Below the pieces are notes generated by a model, which did no database searches, was not told the DNA's origin, and saw only the letters and a list, made by a program, of their open reading frames with translations. Shown in pieces: positions 37,390 through 50,520 of a DNA stretch of 64,000 bases. The position numbers and the translations under genes were made by a program. How positions within the stretch are numbered: position 1 is the stretch's first letter; each line of letters begins with the position of its first letter. Origin of the DNA: Nissolia schottii. Its lineage: Eukaryota > Streptophyta > Magnoliopsida > Fabales > Fabaceae. The DNA lies in assembly GCA_003254905.1 (NCBI GenBank), contig QANU01065991.1, forward strand, positions 69,141 through 133,140, in the 5' to 3' direction.

Positions 37390-40300
37390 CTAATTCTTCG
37401 TGGGAATTGGTCGTAGCTCAATCACCTTTTCTTGAACCTTGTCTCGCACTACATGACAATCAATCTCTATATGTTTTGTCCTCTCATGGAACACTGGATT
37501 GACTGCTATATAGATAGCTGATTGATTGTCACATGCTATGGAGACTAGAGTGGGAGTCAAGAAACCAAAGTCAGTCAGCAGGGCAATGAGCCACTGTGTC
37601 TCGCATGTTATCTGAGCTAGAGATCTATACTCTTCCTTAGAGGAAGAACGTGCCACTGTGGTTTGTTCATTACTCTGCCATGAAACCATGGCCTTTCCAA
37701 GGAAGCACACAAAGCCAGAGATGGATCTCCTTGTATCAGGGCAGGTGCCCCACTCTACATCTGTGAAGCCAAAGAGGGTTAAGGTCGTTGTAGCAGGGAA
37801 GTACAAGCCCTTGGCTGGTGCAGCTTTCACATATTTGAGGACACGATGGGCAGCTAAGAGATGAGACTCATTAGGACAATCAAGAAATTGACTAAGCCCC
37901 CCCCACTATATAGCAGATATCTGGTCTAGTATGTGTGAGGTATAAAAGCTTGCCAATGAGCCTCCTATAGGCACTGATGTCAACAGAAGCTTCAGCAGAC
38001 TCCTTTGACAATCGTGAGTGATAGTCTATGGGAGTGGAATCTGGTTTGGAATCAAGAAAACCATGATCTTCTAGCAAATCCAAACAATACTTCCTTTGGT
38101 AAAGGGCAATGCCTTGTGAATTTCTTGCAACTTCCATGCCTAAGAAATACTTGAGATTCCCTAGGTCCTTAATTTTGAATAAATCATCAAGAAGTTTCTT
38201 AATGTGGTTGATCTCTGCCATATCATCTCCGGACAAGACCAAATCATCCACATAAACCAAGATGGCTGTAAAGCCATGATCAGTGGCTTTGGTAAACAAT
38301 GAATAGTCAAATTTAGACTGTTTGTAACCTGAACCAGTTATAACATTCACTAGTTTTGCATTCCACTGCCTGCTGGCCTGCTTTAGGCCTACTTTAGGCC
38401 ATATAATGACTTTTGCAATTTGCAAACCAAACTAGAATCGACACATAATCCAGGAGGCAGCTTCATAAACACATCTTCATGTAAATCTCCATGAAGAAAT
38501 GTTGTGTTGACATCTAATTGTTGCAGAAACCAGCCTTTAGCTGCTGCAATGGCTAAGAGAACTCTCAATGTGGTCATTTTAACCACGGTTGAATGTCTCA
38601 GCATAATCCACCCCATATATTTGAGTAAATCCCTTTGCTACTAGCTTGGCTTTGTGCCTTTCAATGCTCCCATCTGAGTTATATTTTATGTTGAAAATTC
38701 ACTTGCATCCCACAGCCTTCTTTTTAGGAGGAAGAGGAGAGAGAATCCAAGTTTGTTTGGTCTCAAGAGCTGAGAATTCAACATTAATAGCCCCTTGCCA
38801 ACATGGCTCTTTCACAGCTTCCTCATAGTTCCTAGGTTTGGTGTTTGATGAAATGGCAAGGGAAAATTTCTTGTAGGAAGCACACAGTGATGAGTAAGAT
38901 AAAGACTATAATATAGGATGCTTGCTTGAAAAGGAATGGTCATCACCACTTGAAGAGTTGATTAACATACAATGATAGTCCTTCAGGGAATTAGGTGGTC
39001 TTTTAGGCCTATTAGAGATTTTGGTGGGCTTATGAGACTTTGGTGGAGTAGTGGTGTGATTTGGTGATGTGTCAGCTGTGAGGGAAGTATGTGATGATGA
39101 TGCTGAATGGAAATGTTGGCTATGCTGATGAGATGTCTGATGAGATGCAGAGGCTGTGGTGATTGAGTCTGATGCAGGGGAATTGGATGCAGGGGAATTA
39201 GGTATGTTGGTCAGTGGCTAAAGTCTGTGTGTGTAATGAAAGGGATCACAGTAAAGTTCAAGGGCATGATATGATGCATGATTGTGATGTTGAGTGCTAT
39301 GAGATGCAGAATCAGACATAGTAGAATTATGCAGATTGGCATAAGGAAACTGATTTTCATAGAAAAGTACATGCCTTAAAATGAAAATTTGTCTGGTGTT
39401 TATATTAATTAGCACATATCCCTTTGTTCCTCTTTTATATAAAAAAAAAAACACATTTTCGTGCTCTAGGATCAAGTTTTGTCCTATGAGCAGTTAAGGT
39501 TTGGCATGTGCTAAACAACCAAAGACCTTGAGATCTTGAAGTTGGGGCTGGCAATTATGCAGCAATTCAAAAGGAGTGTTATTGTTAATTAACTTGCTCG
39601 ACTGCTTATTGATGAGGTAAACAGCATGCCTAACAACATATTGCCAAAAACAATTTGGTAAGAATGACTGAAAAATGAGGCCTCTAGCAATATTTAGGAT
39701 ATGTTGATGCTTTCTTTCAACTATGCCATTTTGCTGGGGTGTCTCAACACAACTAGTTTCATGAATTATCCCTTTTGAGTTAAAAAAATCCTGGTTTGTG
39801 TGAATTCAGCCCCATTATCAGTTCTAATCACTCTAATCTTGGTTTTAAACTGTGTTCCTACAAAAATCACAAAATCCTGCACTAGCTGTGATGCCTCAGC
39901 TTTAAACTTCATAAAATTGACCCAAGTATGTCTAGTAAAGTCATCTACCACAGTTAGAAAGTATTTGTGACCTGCAATGGATATTGTACTCAAAGGACCC
40001 CATATATCCATGTGTATCACATCAAGGGAGAATTAGATTTGGAAGTACTTAAGGCAAAGGGAAGTTTTCTTTGTTTAGCAAGGTGACATGAGTCGCATGG
40101 TTCAATGTTGTCATCACATTTGATAAAAGGAAATTGAGTATGCAATACATGGAGTTTATCCTTAGATAGATGTCCTAGCCTATAATGCCACAAGAGAAAT
40201 GTAGATAATTCTAAATGAAATTTCTTTTCTGCATAGTCATGTCCTAAATGGATACTGCTACCTATAGAATTATGCAGTGATGGTATGTTGTGACAGATGT

Positions 40301-41925
40301 TGTTGACTGAAGGTAAATGAAATTGGTTCTTGATTAGTTGGCCTTTATTGTATATAAACCTCTCTCCAAGTTAGCTATACTAATCATCTTCAAGCAATGG
40401 TCCTGTATAATGCAGCATTTATCATTAATTAGCACTGTGCATTTCAAGGCTTTGATTAGTTTTGAAACAGAAATCAGATTGAATGTGAAGCAAGGTATGT
40501 ATAGAAGTAATAGAACCCTGGTCAAGTATAAGTCATTTGAGAATACCACAGTCCCTGAAATTGTTGTTTGTGTGACAGTTTCATCAGGTAATCTAACTGC
40601 AATAGGATCAATTGTGTGATATGTATGGAATTCATTGAGTGAGTAGCACACATGGTCAGTTGCCCAGATTAGGGTTGTACCTAATGGATTTGGTGATTGT
40701 GATGTGGTTATTTGGTTAATACTATGAGGAATTTGTGAAGAGTAATGTTACAAAAGTGCTAGTAATCCTTTGTTCTCTTCTTGAGTGAAAACTAACTCAG
40801 AATTCTCCTTCTCTCCATCCTGGATCAAGCTCTCAGCATTGTTGCTGTCATCAATTTCAGCATCAGCAGTGGCAGTGGTAGTGATATTGTTTGCTACCCT
40901 TTCTCTATACTCCTTGAGTTAATGTGGATACTTCTTGAAACATCTATCAATTAGATGTCCTGTCTTGCCACAAAAACTGCAAGTTATGTTAGGATCATAT
41001 TGAGTTTTGCTGCTATTTCTTCCACCATATCCACCTCTGCCACTTTAGGTTCTGCCATTTCTCCCTTTAGGTTTTCCTCTTCCGCCTCCAGAGCCTGAAT
41101 TCAGTCCTGACCTTGAGGTCTGTGAAGAGTTATGTACAGTGTTGCTAAAAAAACTTTAGACTCCAGGCCTCCATTCATCTGCCTCTCTTGTTGCATTAAG
41201 GGTGAAAAGGCTGCTGTAATTTTAGGCATAGGCTTCATCATCATTAGCTGTGATCTAACACCTGAGTATTGTTCATTAAGACCACGAATGAACCTTACAA
41301 CATAATCTTCCTTTCTGTAGTTTCTTATGACCTGCATACTGCATATGCATCTGTCTATACAAGAGCAATTAGGAATTGGCCTAAAATTCTCCAACTCTTC
41401 CCAAATTGATTTGAGTTTGGTGAAATATCCTGTGATTGACATTTCTCCTTGCTTAATTGCATAGAGCTCCTCTTACAATTCAAAAATTCGAAATGCATCA
41501 CCAACAAAGTACCTATATCTCAAATCTGTCCACAATTCAATAACATTTTCTATCCATATTATTGATTTCAGAATTTCTTGGTTCAATGATTGATGAATCC
41601 AGGAAATGACAAACATGTTACATTTGTCCCAAGCAAAGAATAGATCACTTGTTTCTTCTGGTTGCTTCAAAGATCCATTAATAAATGCAAGTTTGCTTTT
41701 AGATTTAAGAGTCATTCGTATAGATCTAGCTCAAGCATGATAGTTTTGATCTGTCAAGGTCAAAGAAATCAATGCACAACCTGGATTTTCCCCTGGATGC
41801 AGGTAGTATGGACTCTTGATATCTGTCATGGCATTGTATCAAGTATTGTTGTTGCTTCCATTACCAAACACTTGCTCAACTCTGCCACTCGTAGCAGATG
41901 AAATCGTATGTGGTGGTTCCTCCAT
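37390..41925 (-). pseudogene. Copia gag-pol polyprotein, multiply broken
   Basis: Starts at 41925 (MEEPPHTISS). The gag N-domain has the recognisable YYLHPGENPG. A CCHC knuckle, CSFCGKTGHLIDRC, lies near 40985-40940. The protease region reads LIWATDHVCYSLNEF where families have a D-S-G-A-T-D-H core, so the catalytic Asp is lost. Integrase spans about 40020-39218 (DIWGPLST, then TDNGAEF). Reverse transcriptase spans 38616-37892 ([13 protein letters not shown], the catalytic YVDD, LGNLKYFLGMEVA). RNase H spans 37830-37390 (GFTDVEWGTCPDTRRS, KHIEIDCH). Frameshifts and stops separate these blocks, for example after FGNGSNNNT and between the two reverse-transcriptase pieces. Nothing here should be functional. 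Confidence 0.9.
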
Positions 41926-42293
41926 GAATTCAGATGTCAAACAGATGATTCAGAATCTGAATCAAAAGAAAATCAAATAACACACTAGACTTGCTTTGCA
42001 AGATATCTAAGAACCTCAAGAGAGCTTGCTAATTACAAGGTTCTAAGATTCAGTGACAGCAATAACTCAGATGTTGTTGAACTTTCAAGAAATCCTGAGA
42101 TTCAGAGTGAATTCAGCAGGAATTCAAAAATCCAGCGCTTTGAGTTGCAGATCAGATGAAATGCAACTCTGATGATGATACAAAAAATCTGGAAATCTTA
42201 GGTGAATGAGAGCCATTGTATAATCGAATGAATCAAGGTAAGAATGGTCTACAAATCTGAACTATAATGGCGCAACAGAGCTTCAAATTTGAA

Positions 42294-42305
42294 GCTCTAA
42301 TACCA
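42294..42305 (-). other. Primer-binding site (initiator tRNA-Met)
   Basis: The minus strand reads TGGTATTAGAGC two bases after the 5' LTR, one mismatch from the usual copia TGGTATCAGAGC. Confidence 0.85.
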
Positions 42306-42307
42306 TG

Positions 42308-42755
42308 TGAAATTTCAGCAGCATGAAGCAAAGTGAAAAACACAATGCAGGAAGCTCGAGAAAGCTGAGATGAAGATGAGAGAAAATGAGAGAAAATTGA
42401 AATGGCTCAAATGATGAGTTGTGTAAAATGATTTTCTACATTACTTTGAGAATTATTAAAGTATATATACCAACTGAATCCTACTGAAATTATAATCAAA
42501 TTTCATTCAAATTTAATTCATATTTACATGAAATTAAGTTAACTAACTTAACAAACATCAATAGTCCCACGTGCTGCAACTAACAGCCTGGAGACACTAA
42601 CAGTTACATAACAAAATCATAACAACCCTGCTCTTGTCACTTGGCCTCAAACTTCCACCTTTCTCTTCGTTTTGCCTCAGCTCAATTTCAACTTTCTCAA
42701 CTAATTTTATTCAAGCTTCAGCAAGCTGCTAGCTAGCTTTGGTAATCCTTTCACC
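42308..42755 (-). repeat. 5' LTR of the copia element, outer end lost
   Basis: Matches the 3' LTR from GGTGAAAGGATTA to AAATTTCA. The expected first bases TGTGAGCAAG are replaced by unrelated sequence (ACATATTTTGA on the minus strand). Confidence 0.85.
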
Positions 42756-43560
42756 TCAAAATATGTAAACATCGTGTTACTTATTTGACAACACATCGTG
42801 GAATCAATTTATAGCAAAGTGAATTTCATAATGTGTTGTGAGATAAATGTTAAAAAGTATTTACCTTTTAAATAGTCTAAATAACATTACTCATAACTTT
42901 AAAATATAATACAATGAGATATTAGAAAAGGGATAAACACCACATCAAAATGATAATACAAGTTGAATTTTTGAGAAACTTGTTAAGTGAGAGCGGGTAA
43001 GCTTTAACAATAAGTCAATAAGAGATGACCCAGACTCCTAAATATAGGTCTTTCGAGGAGTCTAGGTTACCATTCAAACTTGTTTGCAAAGCATATGGTT
43101 ATCAAGCAAGGTGAAATTTTGGCTTTGGAGGAGGGATTAACTTATGCAATTAAGCCTTTGCCAAACAGTAACCGCACAAGTTGTATTGTCTTTAGGATAA
43201 TTTGTATTGTTTTAATAGTTGTGTTGTAGTCTTTTACTTTTTATGTTGTGTATTTGTGTTTATTTTGTTTGATCATTGGGTGGGACCACACTAAATCATA
43301 CGAGATCACACACTAAATAGATTAGTCATGTGTCATAAGTTTTTGGCCTGAGTCTGGACTATTATTTGTCAAAGGTCCTTTTTTCGGCCTAATTTAACTT
43401 ATTTTAGAGGTTTGACCTAGCCTAAAGTATGATAGGTTGACCTCTATTCTTTTCTTCATTAATATATTATTATAAATATATTATAATAAATAAATTTATC
43501 TTTCAATAAATAAATATATGTAACAAAAATAAATATATTATAATAATATATGAATATATT
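42756..43560. other. Intergenic, nothing recognised
   Basis: AT-rich flank of the copia element without coding signal or transposon termini. Confidence 0.5.
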
Positions 43561-43561
43561 A

Positions 43562-43735
43562 AACTAAGAGGTGTAGCGTGGCAGTAGGTCATCTCATCTC
43601 TTAACCATGTTGGTGTGAGTTTGATCTTCACTCATGACAATGGAAAAACATTTCCTAGCCTGTGAGAGAATTAGTCATTGTTATCAATAGTGGACACCCT
43701 GTGTATACCCAAAATGTATCAATATATTACATTTG
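43562..43735 (+). mobile_element. Possible tRNA-derived SINE relic
   Basis: An A-box-like TAGCGTGGCAGTAGG is followed about 45 bp later by a B-box-like GTGAGTTTGATCTTC, the spacing of an RNA polymerase III internal promoter. The end and any target duplication are unclear. Confidence 0.35.
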
Positions 43736-44706
43736 CATAATAACAAACCAAAAATAGTTTGTGACTAACATAAAACTGACTCGTTTAACTAAATAAGTTT
43801 TACGATTTGCTTTAACCTGGATCCACTCCTACTTGCCCATACTAGGTTTAAACCACTCATTTATTATCGAATTAAAAACTTTGAAACATTGATATGTAAC
43901 ATGCCATTGAAATATTTATCAAAAAAATATTAGTAAATTTTTAATATGCATTTCATATATCTAATATTACATGTCATTTTTGACAAATGCATACAAATTA
44001 AAAAAAATAATTGCGCATATTTAAAGAAAACGCTAAGTGCTTAGACTAAATTGCCATTCAATAATTAATACAAGAGTAGAAGGCTCATAATAAATAGGGG
44101 TATAGTTGAAAAGACAATAATTAATATTTCTTTAATTTAATCAAGTGACAACTAATTTTAAACAAAATTTTGGATAAAAAATGACATATAAGAGTGGATG
44201 GAGAGAATATTTTGTTCATTTAAATTGTGATGTATTAATAATAATATCATAATATATTACTTCTTATGATCTAAAATAATTGTCACTTTCATTTTTTTAG
44301 ATAAATTCATAAATCATTGTATCTATAATTTAAACCAAAACGAATATAATTGATAATAATAATTTGTATACAATTTTATTTTTTATGGTTTGATGAATAT
44401 CTACATATATCTTTTGATTGAGTGGGCATGTATATATCATCTAAATCATTTTTATATATGAAATTGATTATCATAAAAATATTAAAGAAGTGTTATTATG
44501 ATAATTATTTTAGAACTTTTGAATGTGAAGTTCGTGGTAAGCTCATTATATGAAGACTTGTACCTTAGACTCTGTTTAGTACATGGGACAAAATAGTGGG
44601 ATAAAAATTTATGTGTTTTCTGTATTTTATTAAAATTAGGATAAAGGGGAGAGAATTTTTATCTAAGGAAACACAAAATTAGAGTCTAAAGAAATATAAT
44701 TTTTTT
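43736..44706. other. Intergenic, nothing recognised
   Basis: AT-rich sequence with no coding signal. It ends in the T-run where the next element inserted. Confidence 0.5.
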
Positions 44707-46533
44707 GGGTTAAATAAATTTTGAGTTCCTGTAATATCAAAATGTTTGTGTTTGGTCCCTAGAAATTTTCTTTTTGGATTTAGTCCCGGTAAATTTTTTT
44801 CGTTTGTTTTTAGTTCTTGCCGTCAGTTGGGGTTGGACAGCGCTAACGTGGCCGTTAAGTTCGTCACGTGGCGTGCCACAACCCAAAATTTCAAATTAAA
44901 CCCCAAACCTAACCCGAAACCCAAACCCAAACTCATTTTTAAATTAAAAAAATAAATAAAAATCCCCAAACCCCCAATATTCATCATCTCCTTCGCACAT
45001 TATCATTTCCCTCAACTCACTCTTCTCTCGTCAGCCTCAAATAACCATCATTACCACCGACCCAAAAAATCAAACATAAAATCAAACCCAAAAAATAAAA
45101 TAAAAAATCAAACCCAAAAAATCTTCCACCACCAACACCACCCTCACCAACAATCAACCACCACCATCACCATCATCCTTCAACCACCAACTCACTCCAG
45201 TCACCACTAAAAACCCCAAATCTTCTCCAACAAAATCCAGAATTGAAACCACAACCCAAACCCAACATATCCCACACAACACTCACACCCCCTATCTGCA
45301 GAAAAACAGATTCAAAACAACACAACAGACACACCGAACCAGAAGGAAATCGAGAGAGATTTGAAAGAAAAAAAAAAGAGAGGGTGAGCAAACACACACT
45401 CCCTCACCACCCAACCACCCACACCTATCGTCGCCGCGGCATCCCCCTTAACCACTACCACAGACACACAACAGAAATCGTGAGTGGGGGAAAGAAGAGA
45501 TCGAGAGAGAAAAATAAAGAAAGAAACTGAGAAGGATAGATCTAGAAAGAGAAGAAACAAATATGGATAGAGAGAGGGAAAGAGAGAAGGAAATTGAGAA
45601 AGAGGGGGAAGTTCGCCGCCGCCGGTGACCTGTCATGGCGATGACAACCCCCTAAGAAAATGCAGCAGAGAGCCTTCTCTCCCCCTCATTTCACTCTTTC
45701 TCCGCATCTCGATTTCTCTCTTTCTTTCCTGAGATTCGTCTCTCTCTCTCTCGGACTCCATCTTATTCTCTATCCCATCTCACGCCTTCTTCCTCTCTTT
45801 GGCTTCAAAGCCACTGCCGCCACCATGGTGAACTGCCGGTGACAGCGGGTTTCGCCTTTCTTTTGACGGACTCCCTCTTTCTCAAGTTCTCCTCTATTTC
45901 TCATTTTTTTCTCTCTCACTCTCGAGATCTATCTCTGCTCTGCCCCTATCTCACTCTTTTCCTTTCTCTCACTTTCCTTTTTCTTTTGGTTTCTAGGGTG
46001 TGTGTGTGTATGGTTGATGGCTGAAGGTGTGTGTGTTACGTTGGTTTGATTTTTTTTTTTTTTGTAGGTATGGATGTGTGGTGGTTGATGGCGGAAGGTG
46101 GTGGCTGGTGGTGGTTGGTGTGAGGAGAAAAAGGATGAGGAGGAAGGAATTTGGGGGTGGGTGGGTTCAAATGAGAGAATGGGTTTGGGAATGGAGGAAT
46201 GGGTGATGAGAGAAAAGAGCAGGGTGGGTGGTGGGTTCAAATGAGTGGGCAGGTGATTTTTTTTTTAAAAGAAAAATTGGGTCGGGTCGGGTTAGTGGTT
46301 GGGGTTGGGTATTTAGGTAAATGGGTATTAAAATTGGGTTATGCCACGTGGCGTGTTACATGGCATGTCACATGGCGAACTTAACGGTCACATTAGCACC
46401 GTCTAGCCCCAAATGATGGCAGGGACGAAAAACAATTGAAAATTTTTACAAAAGCTAAATCCAAACGAAAAATTTTCTAAGGATCAAACACAAACTTTTT
46501 AATATTAGAGTGATTAAAAACTTATTTAACTCC
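44707..46533. mobile_element. Non-autonomous Mutator-like/foldback element with long TIRs
   Basis: The left arm from 44707 (GGGTTAAATAAATTTTGAG) pairs with the reverse complement of the right arm ending 46533 (GGAGTTAAATAAGTTTTTAA) over roughly 180-190 bp. The pairing continues through GTTTGTGTTTGGTCCCTAG, TTTGGATTTAG and GCTAACGTGGCCGTTAAGTTC. T(7) runs on both sides (44700-44706, 46534-46540) may be the target duplication. The interior has a CCA/CAC-rich zone, CT/GA-rich tracts and a GGTGGTT-rich zone that could itself fold back. The ORFs inside are simple-sequence artefacts and there is no transposase. Confidence 0.8.
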
Positions 46534-46540
46534 TTTTTTT

Positions 46541-47342
46541 GTCTCTATTCTTGTATCTTTATTTTCGTATTTTGTTTCTAATATTAAACGCAACTTTAAC
46601 AAGTATAATTCTAGCAACTTTAACAAGTATAATTCTATAATTCTTCAAAAAATTATCTAAATAAGTGTTATAATATACTTTTTAAAATGATAATTTCTTC
46701 CAACTGCTGATGCAGTAGATTCTTGAAACCCTTAATGGGGGTAGATTAGGTAGGTTTCTAGGGTAGTAGCTACTAGTATTTCACTGGTCGATTATTGACC
46801 GCGTGCAGGTGCAAATGCAATGTAAGTAGATGTTGAACCATTCACTATTCACATTGTTCTTGGATCGATAACCCTTTTCTTCATACACCCAACATTTGCC
46901 AATTAAATTCCTGCCACGTTCCAAAAAGGTCGGGAGAGAAACATATTTGTTCTTTCATTTTTAAGTAATTATCTATTTTACATAAATATTAAAAAAATAA
47001 TTAAAAAGTTTTAAAATTAATAATATTTTATAAAATTATTTTTATTAATTTATTTTTATATTATTCTATTTATTTTTCACTGTTCTCATTCAACATAGAG
47101 ATATATTAAAAAAAATTAATATTACATAAATTTTTAAAATAAACAATTATTTATGAAAATATTAAAATAAAAATTTGGATAATTATTTGAAATCAGAAAA
47201 GGTACAAATATACAGGAATTCAAAACAAGGGAATTTTTTGAACTTTGGAGTATATCAACGTTCCAATTTTTATTATATCAACCAGTCTATTGCATTAGCG
47301 ACCTTCAATGCTACGTTGTTGTCAGTAATTATATAAATTTTT
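46541..47342. other. Intergenic, nothing recognised
   Basis: AT-rich spacer between two GGGTTAAAT-ended elements. Confidence 0.5.
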
Positions 47343-47684
47343 GGGTTAAATATATTTTTAATTTCTTAAAAATTAAAAATTTTATTTTTATTCTTTAAAA
47401 AAATTGTTAGAAATTAGTCTTTAAAAAAAATTTGGTAAGTTTTACTCTCTAAAAACCGTAAGTACATGTGTTATGTGGCACCACACATGACATATCATGT
47501 GACACATTTAATAGTGTTACATGTCATATTTAATTGTCACGTCAACACTTAATATCTCATTTTAATGATAGAGATTAAAAGCTACCAATTTTTTCTTTTC
47601 AATAACTAATTTATAACGAAATTTCTTTTAAAGACTAAATACAAAATTTTTAATTTAAATAAAATTAAAAACATATTTAACTCT
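47343..47684. mobile_element. Short GGGTTAAATAT-ended MITE, 342 bp
   Basis: Begins GGGTTAAATATATTTTTAA and ends AAAACATATTTAACTC, whose reverse complement is GAGTTAAATATGTTTT. The arms stay complementary inwards (TAAAAATTTTATTTTTATTC against the right arm) to a central ACATGTCATATTTAATTGTC zone. It shares its terminus with the 44707 element. No clear target duplication. Confidence 0.65.
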
Positions 47685-49136
47685 AGTTTTTGTTTTAGTA
47701 AAAATGTCTTCTATAAAAAATAATAACTAATTTTCTCATACCATAAACTTTCCTAAAAATGCCTTAGTAGGATTATAGTAGTGTCAGAGGTTATAAGTCA
47801 TAATAGTATTTTTTTTCTTCCAACAAACCCTAGAAACAAGTATTAGTATTAGTATTATTAGTGGTTACATGCGAGATTTATGTAATGCAACAATAATTAC
47901 CTAAAAATATAAAGTTGTGGAAACATTGGAAGTGTGTTGGTGATTTCCTGAGAATTGAAAAAGCATGAGACATTGCGAACCCACGGAAGTAATTGACTAA
48001 TTCAGAACCGAAAAGTAAAAAAAGTAATTGAAAAAGTGAAAATAAAATTTCACAAATCTCAACTAACACGCCACTCATATTATAACACGTGCACAAGGCA
48101 CTGAATCCGGACTACCATAGAAAGCAGCATAAAAAGTAAAATAAAAAATACAAAAAACTCAGTACGGAAAAAAGGGAGTAAAATAAATGGTACTATCATT
48201 GTAAAAGAATCTTCCACTTAGGACCGTTGGATTATATGGAGATGGACGATTAAGTGCACACGTGCCTGGCCTCATTTACTCTCTTTCTTTCTGAGTACTA
48301 AAATAATCATGGAAAGCTGAGTCACAAAAAACGACAACAAGGACTGAGCGCACTGTAAAGTGTACGCATAAAATAAAATTACTATAACCCCTGCTCACTC
48401 CTTTGGTAAGGCACTTTTGTGGTTTTAAACGCGGTAAGTTTATTTTTATCGCACTATAGCTTTGCTTCCAGGCAAGTTCTAAAATACTCCCCCCAGTAGA
48501 TTTAGGAGACTGATATTTTGATGAATTATGGGGAGACATTTATATTTAGTCACATTTTTAATGTATGATATATAATTAGAGCTCTGTTATACGTATATTA
48601 AAAATTATACACCATACATATATTTTGTATTTATGTACATAAAATTTATATTTTAATTCATGTAATATTTTTGTATTTAATTAAATATAGTTGAGAGTAT
48701 CATTTACAAGTTTATAATATTTGTGCACTCGTGAGAATAAAATTTGCATATTATTAATAATATATGTATGAGTGTATGAAATTGGGTGTTACATTTTTGA
48801 TATAATTAAATAAGTCTAAGAAGTGTGGGTAAAAGCTTTCTTATGTTGCCGTTTTCCCTCCCATCTCCCTCTTTCTTTGCCATCTCATCGGTGACTCCGG
48901 TCGACCCTTTGCCCATCCACCCCCACCAAAGTAGAAATGATCATTGAAAACACCAATATCAAATCGGAAAAAACCATCATAAATTTTAAAAAAAACAATC
49001 AAAAAATATAAGGGCAAATCATCATCAATAAATTATAAATGCCTCGAACAAATTTCATTAATAAAACTTTATCATCTTTACACTAGGAGAAAAAACTCCC
49101 CCCCTCTCTCTCTCTCTATATTCATGATGGAATTTG
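47685..49136. other. Intergenic; isolated promoter-like motifs only
   Basis: AT-rich DNA. A G-box-like CACACGTGCC occurs at about 48258. No open gene was seen next to it. Confidence 0.4.
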
Positions 49137-49575
49137 TGGAAAGATCCGTGAAGAAAGAGCTAGGTGAAGGGTGTTGGGATTGTCACCAGAATCGTGAACC
49201 TTTCCTTTGGCTTCGTCGAGATCCTCTTTGACGACGACGACGACTCTAAGGAGCTGAAAATCGTCCCATGTCGTTTCTCTCCTCGAAGAAGTTCAGCCGG
49301 AGCTCACCAAGCCCATGCCTCGAGTCGGCTGGAGAAGGAACAGCGAAGGCTAGATCTTGTTCAAGAGAAGGAGCTAAAGGTGAATCTGCTAGTTCGAGGG
49401 AATCTTCTTGTTGTCGGTGTTTGTTGTCAACGATGGCACTACTTTGGGAGGAAGCGACCACAATGGAAGCACTGAGGGCAAGAGACGGTGGGGTGGATGA
49501 CGAGAGGAGATGGAGAAGAGGAAGAGCCGTTGAAAGGAGTAGGAGAAAAGTTTATATCCAATTACAAATATAACA
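49137..49575 (+). other. GC-richer coding-like island of unknown origin
   Basis: About 440 bp of clearly higher GC than the surroundings, open in two plus frames (49164-49475 and 49268-49573). The first frame has a start, an acidic DDDDD run and RLEKEQRRLDLVQEKELK, a short coiled-coil-like stretch. I do not recognise a family. It may be a gene fragment or captured exon, or a small gene; there is no supporting splice structure or homology. Confidence 0.25.
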
Positions 49576-49679
49576 TTAAGGATCATGGTAGACCAAACTT
49601 TTTTTACTTGGTGTATCGTTCTTTTGAATTTATGTGGTGTATATTAGAACTCACCTTGCTTCAATGTGAAGTTTAAAAT

Positions 49680-50520
49680 TAGAAAAATACTTATTCATTT
49701 TAATTACAATTAAGAATTGGACGAATTTTTAATAATAAGACTCAAATATTAATAACTCAATTAAGAATTAAAATATGATTTTTCTTATAAATATATATTA
49801 TTTTTATTTTCAAACCATTATTTACATCCTCATAAAAGATAAGGTGTTTCTTTCATTATATGCATTCAATTCATAAGAAAATAATAATAATAAGATAAAG
49901 AAGAACAAAATAACAATTAAGTTATGATGTATCGTTAATGTAAAAAGATTTTGTTAATATAATTAAATATTTATGATTTTTTTCTTTAAGTAACAATGTA
50001 TCACTATTAAACCATAAAAGGATATAGGTGTGGTTTATCTTGTATGTGAAGGGTTGTCTTCCTTCGTGAATACAACAATTCTTGATTTTCATTCTTCTCA
50101 ATTTGTTTCTCTAGTTTTATTTTTATTTTTATTTTTTGGTTCACGTTATTCAAATTTTTAGTTGTAATCATTAAGTATTTTAAAATGTGTATAGTATTTA
50201 TAAATATCAAATCTTTATTTTTGGTTCTTATAACTATTTTAAAAATCTTCTTTTTGGTTATGTAAGTCATGGACCGAATTTCCCATGTAAAAAAAAGAGG
50301 GATCAAAACAAATCTATCAAAAGTCTACACATATTTATAAAGGTTAAAAACTTATTTTAAGTCTTTTTTCTTTTATTATTGATTTGATTGAAAAAAATGA
50401 GTAAAAATATATAATTGTAGTTATAGAGTGGGGAAATTAGCATAGAAAAAAACAACATAAAAATTAAAGTGGGGAAATTTTTCATAGCACAAAAAATTAT
50501 AGGATAGGGGACATTATAAG
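49680..50520. other. Intergenic, nothing recognised
   Basis: Very AT-rich with no coding signal. Confidence 0.5.

Larger units (their letters stand above)
36844..42755 (-). mobile_element. Ty1/copia LTR retrotransposon, decayed
   Basis: On the minus strand: 5' LTR (about 42755-42308), a primer-binding site complementary to initiator tRNA-Met (TGGTATTAGAGC), gag, a protease remnant, integrase, reverse transcriptase and RNase H, a polypurine tract (TTGAGGGGGAG) and the 3' LTR (37289-36844). The domain order integrase before reverse transcriptase defines Ty1/copia. Many stops and frameshifts break the polyprotein. The 5' LTR seems to lack its outermost 10-12 bases, and no target duplication was found. 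Confidence 0.92.

Noticed and set aside
45243-46384. Cluster of overlapping ORFs on both strands
   Set aside because: Simple CT/GA and CCA/GGT repeats inside the long-TIR element. The translations are low-complexity (Ser-Leu, Pro-His, Arg-Glu) without domains.
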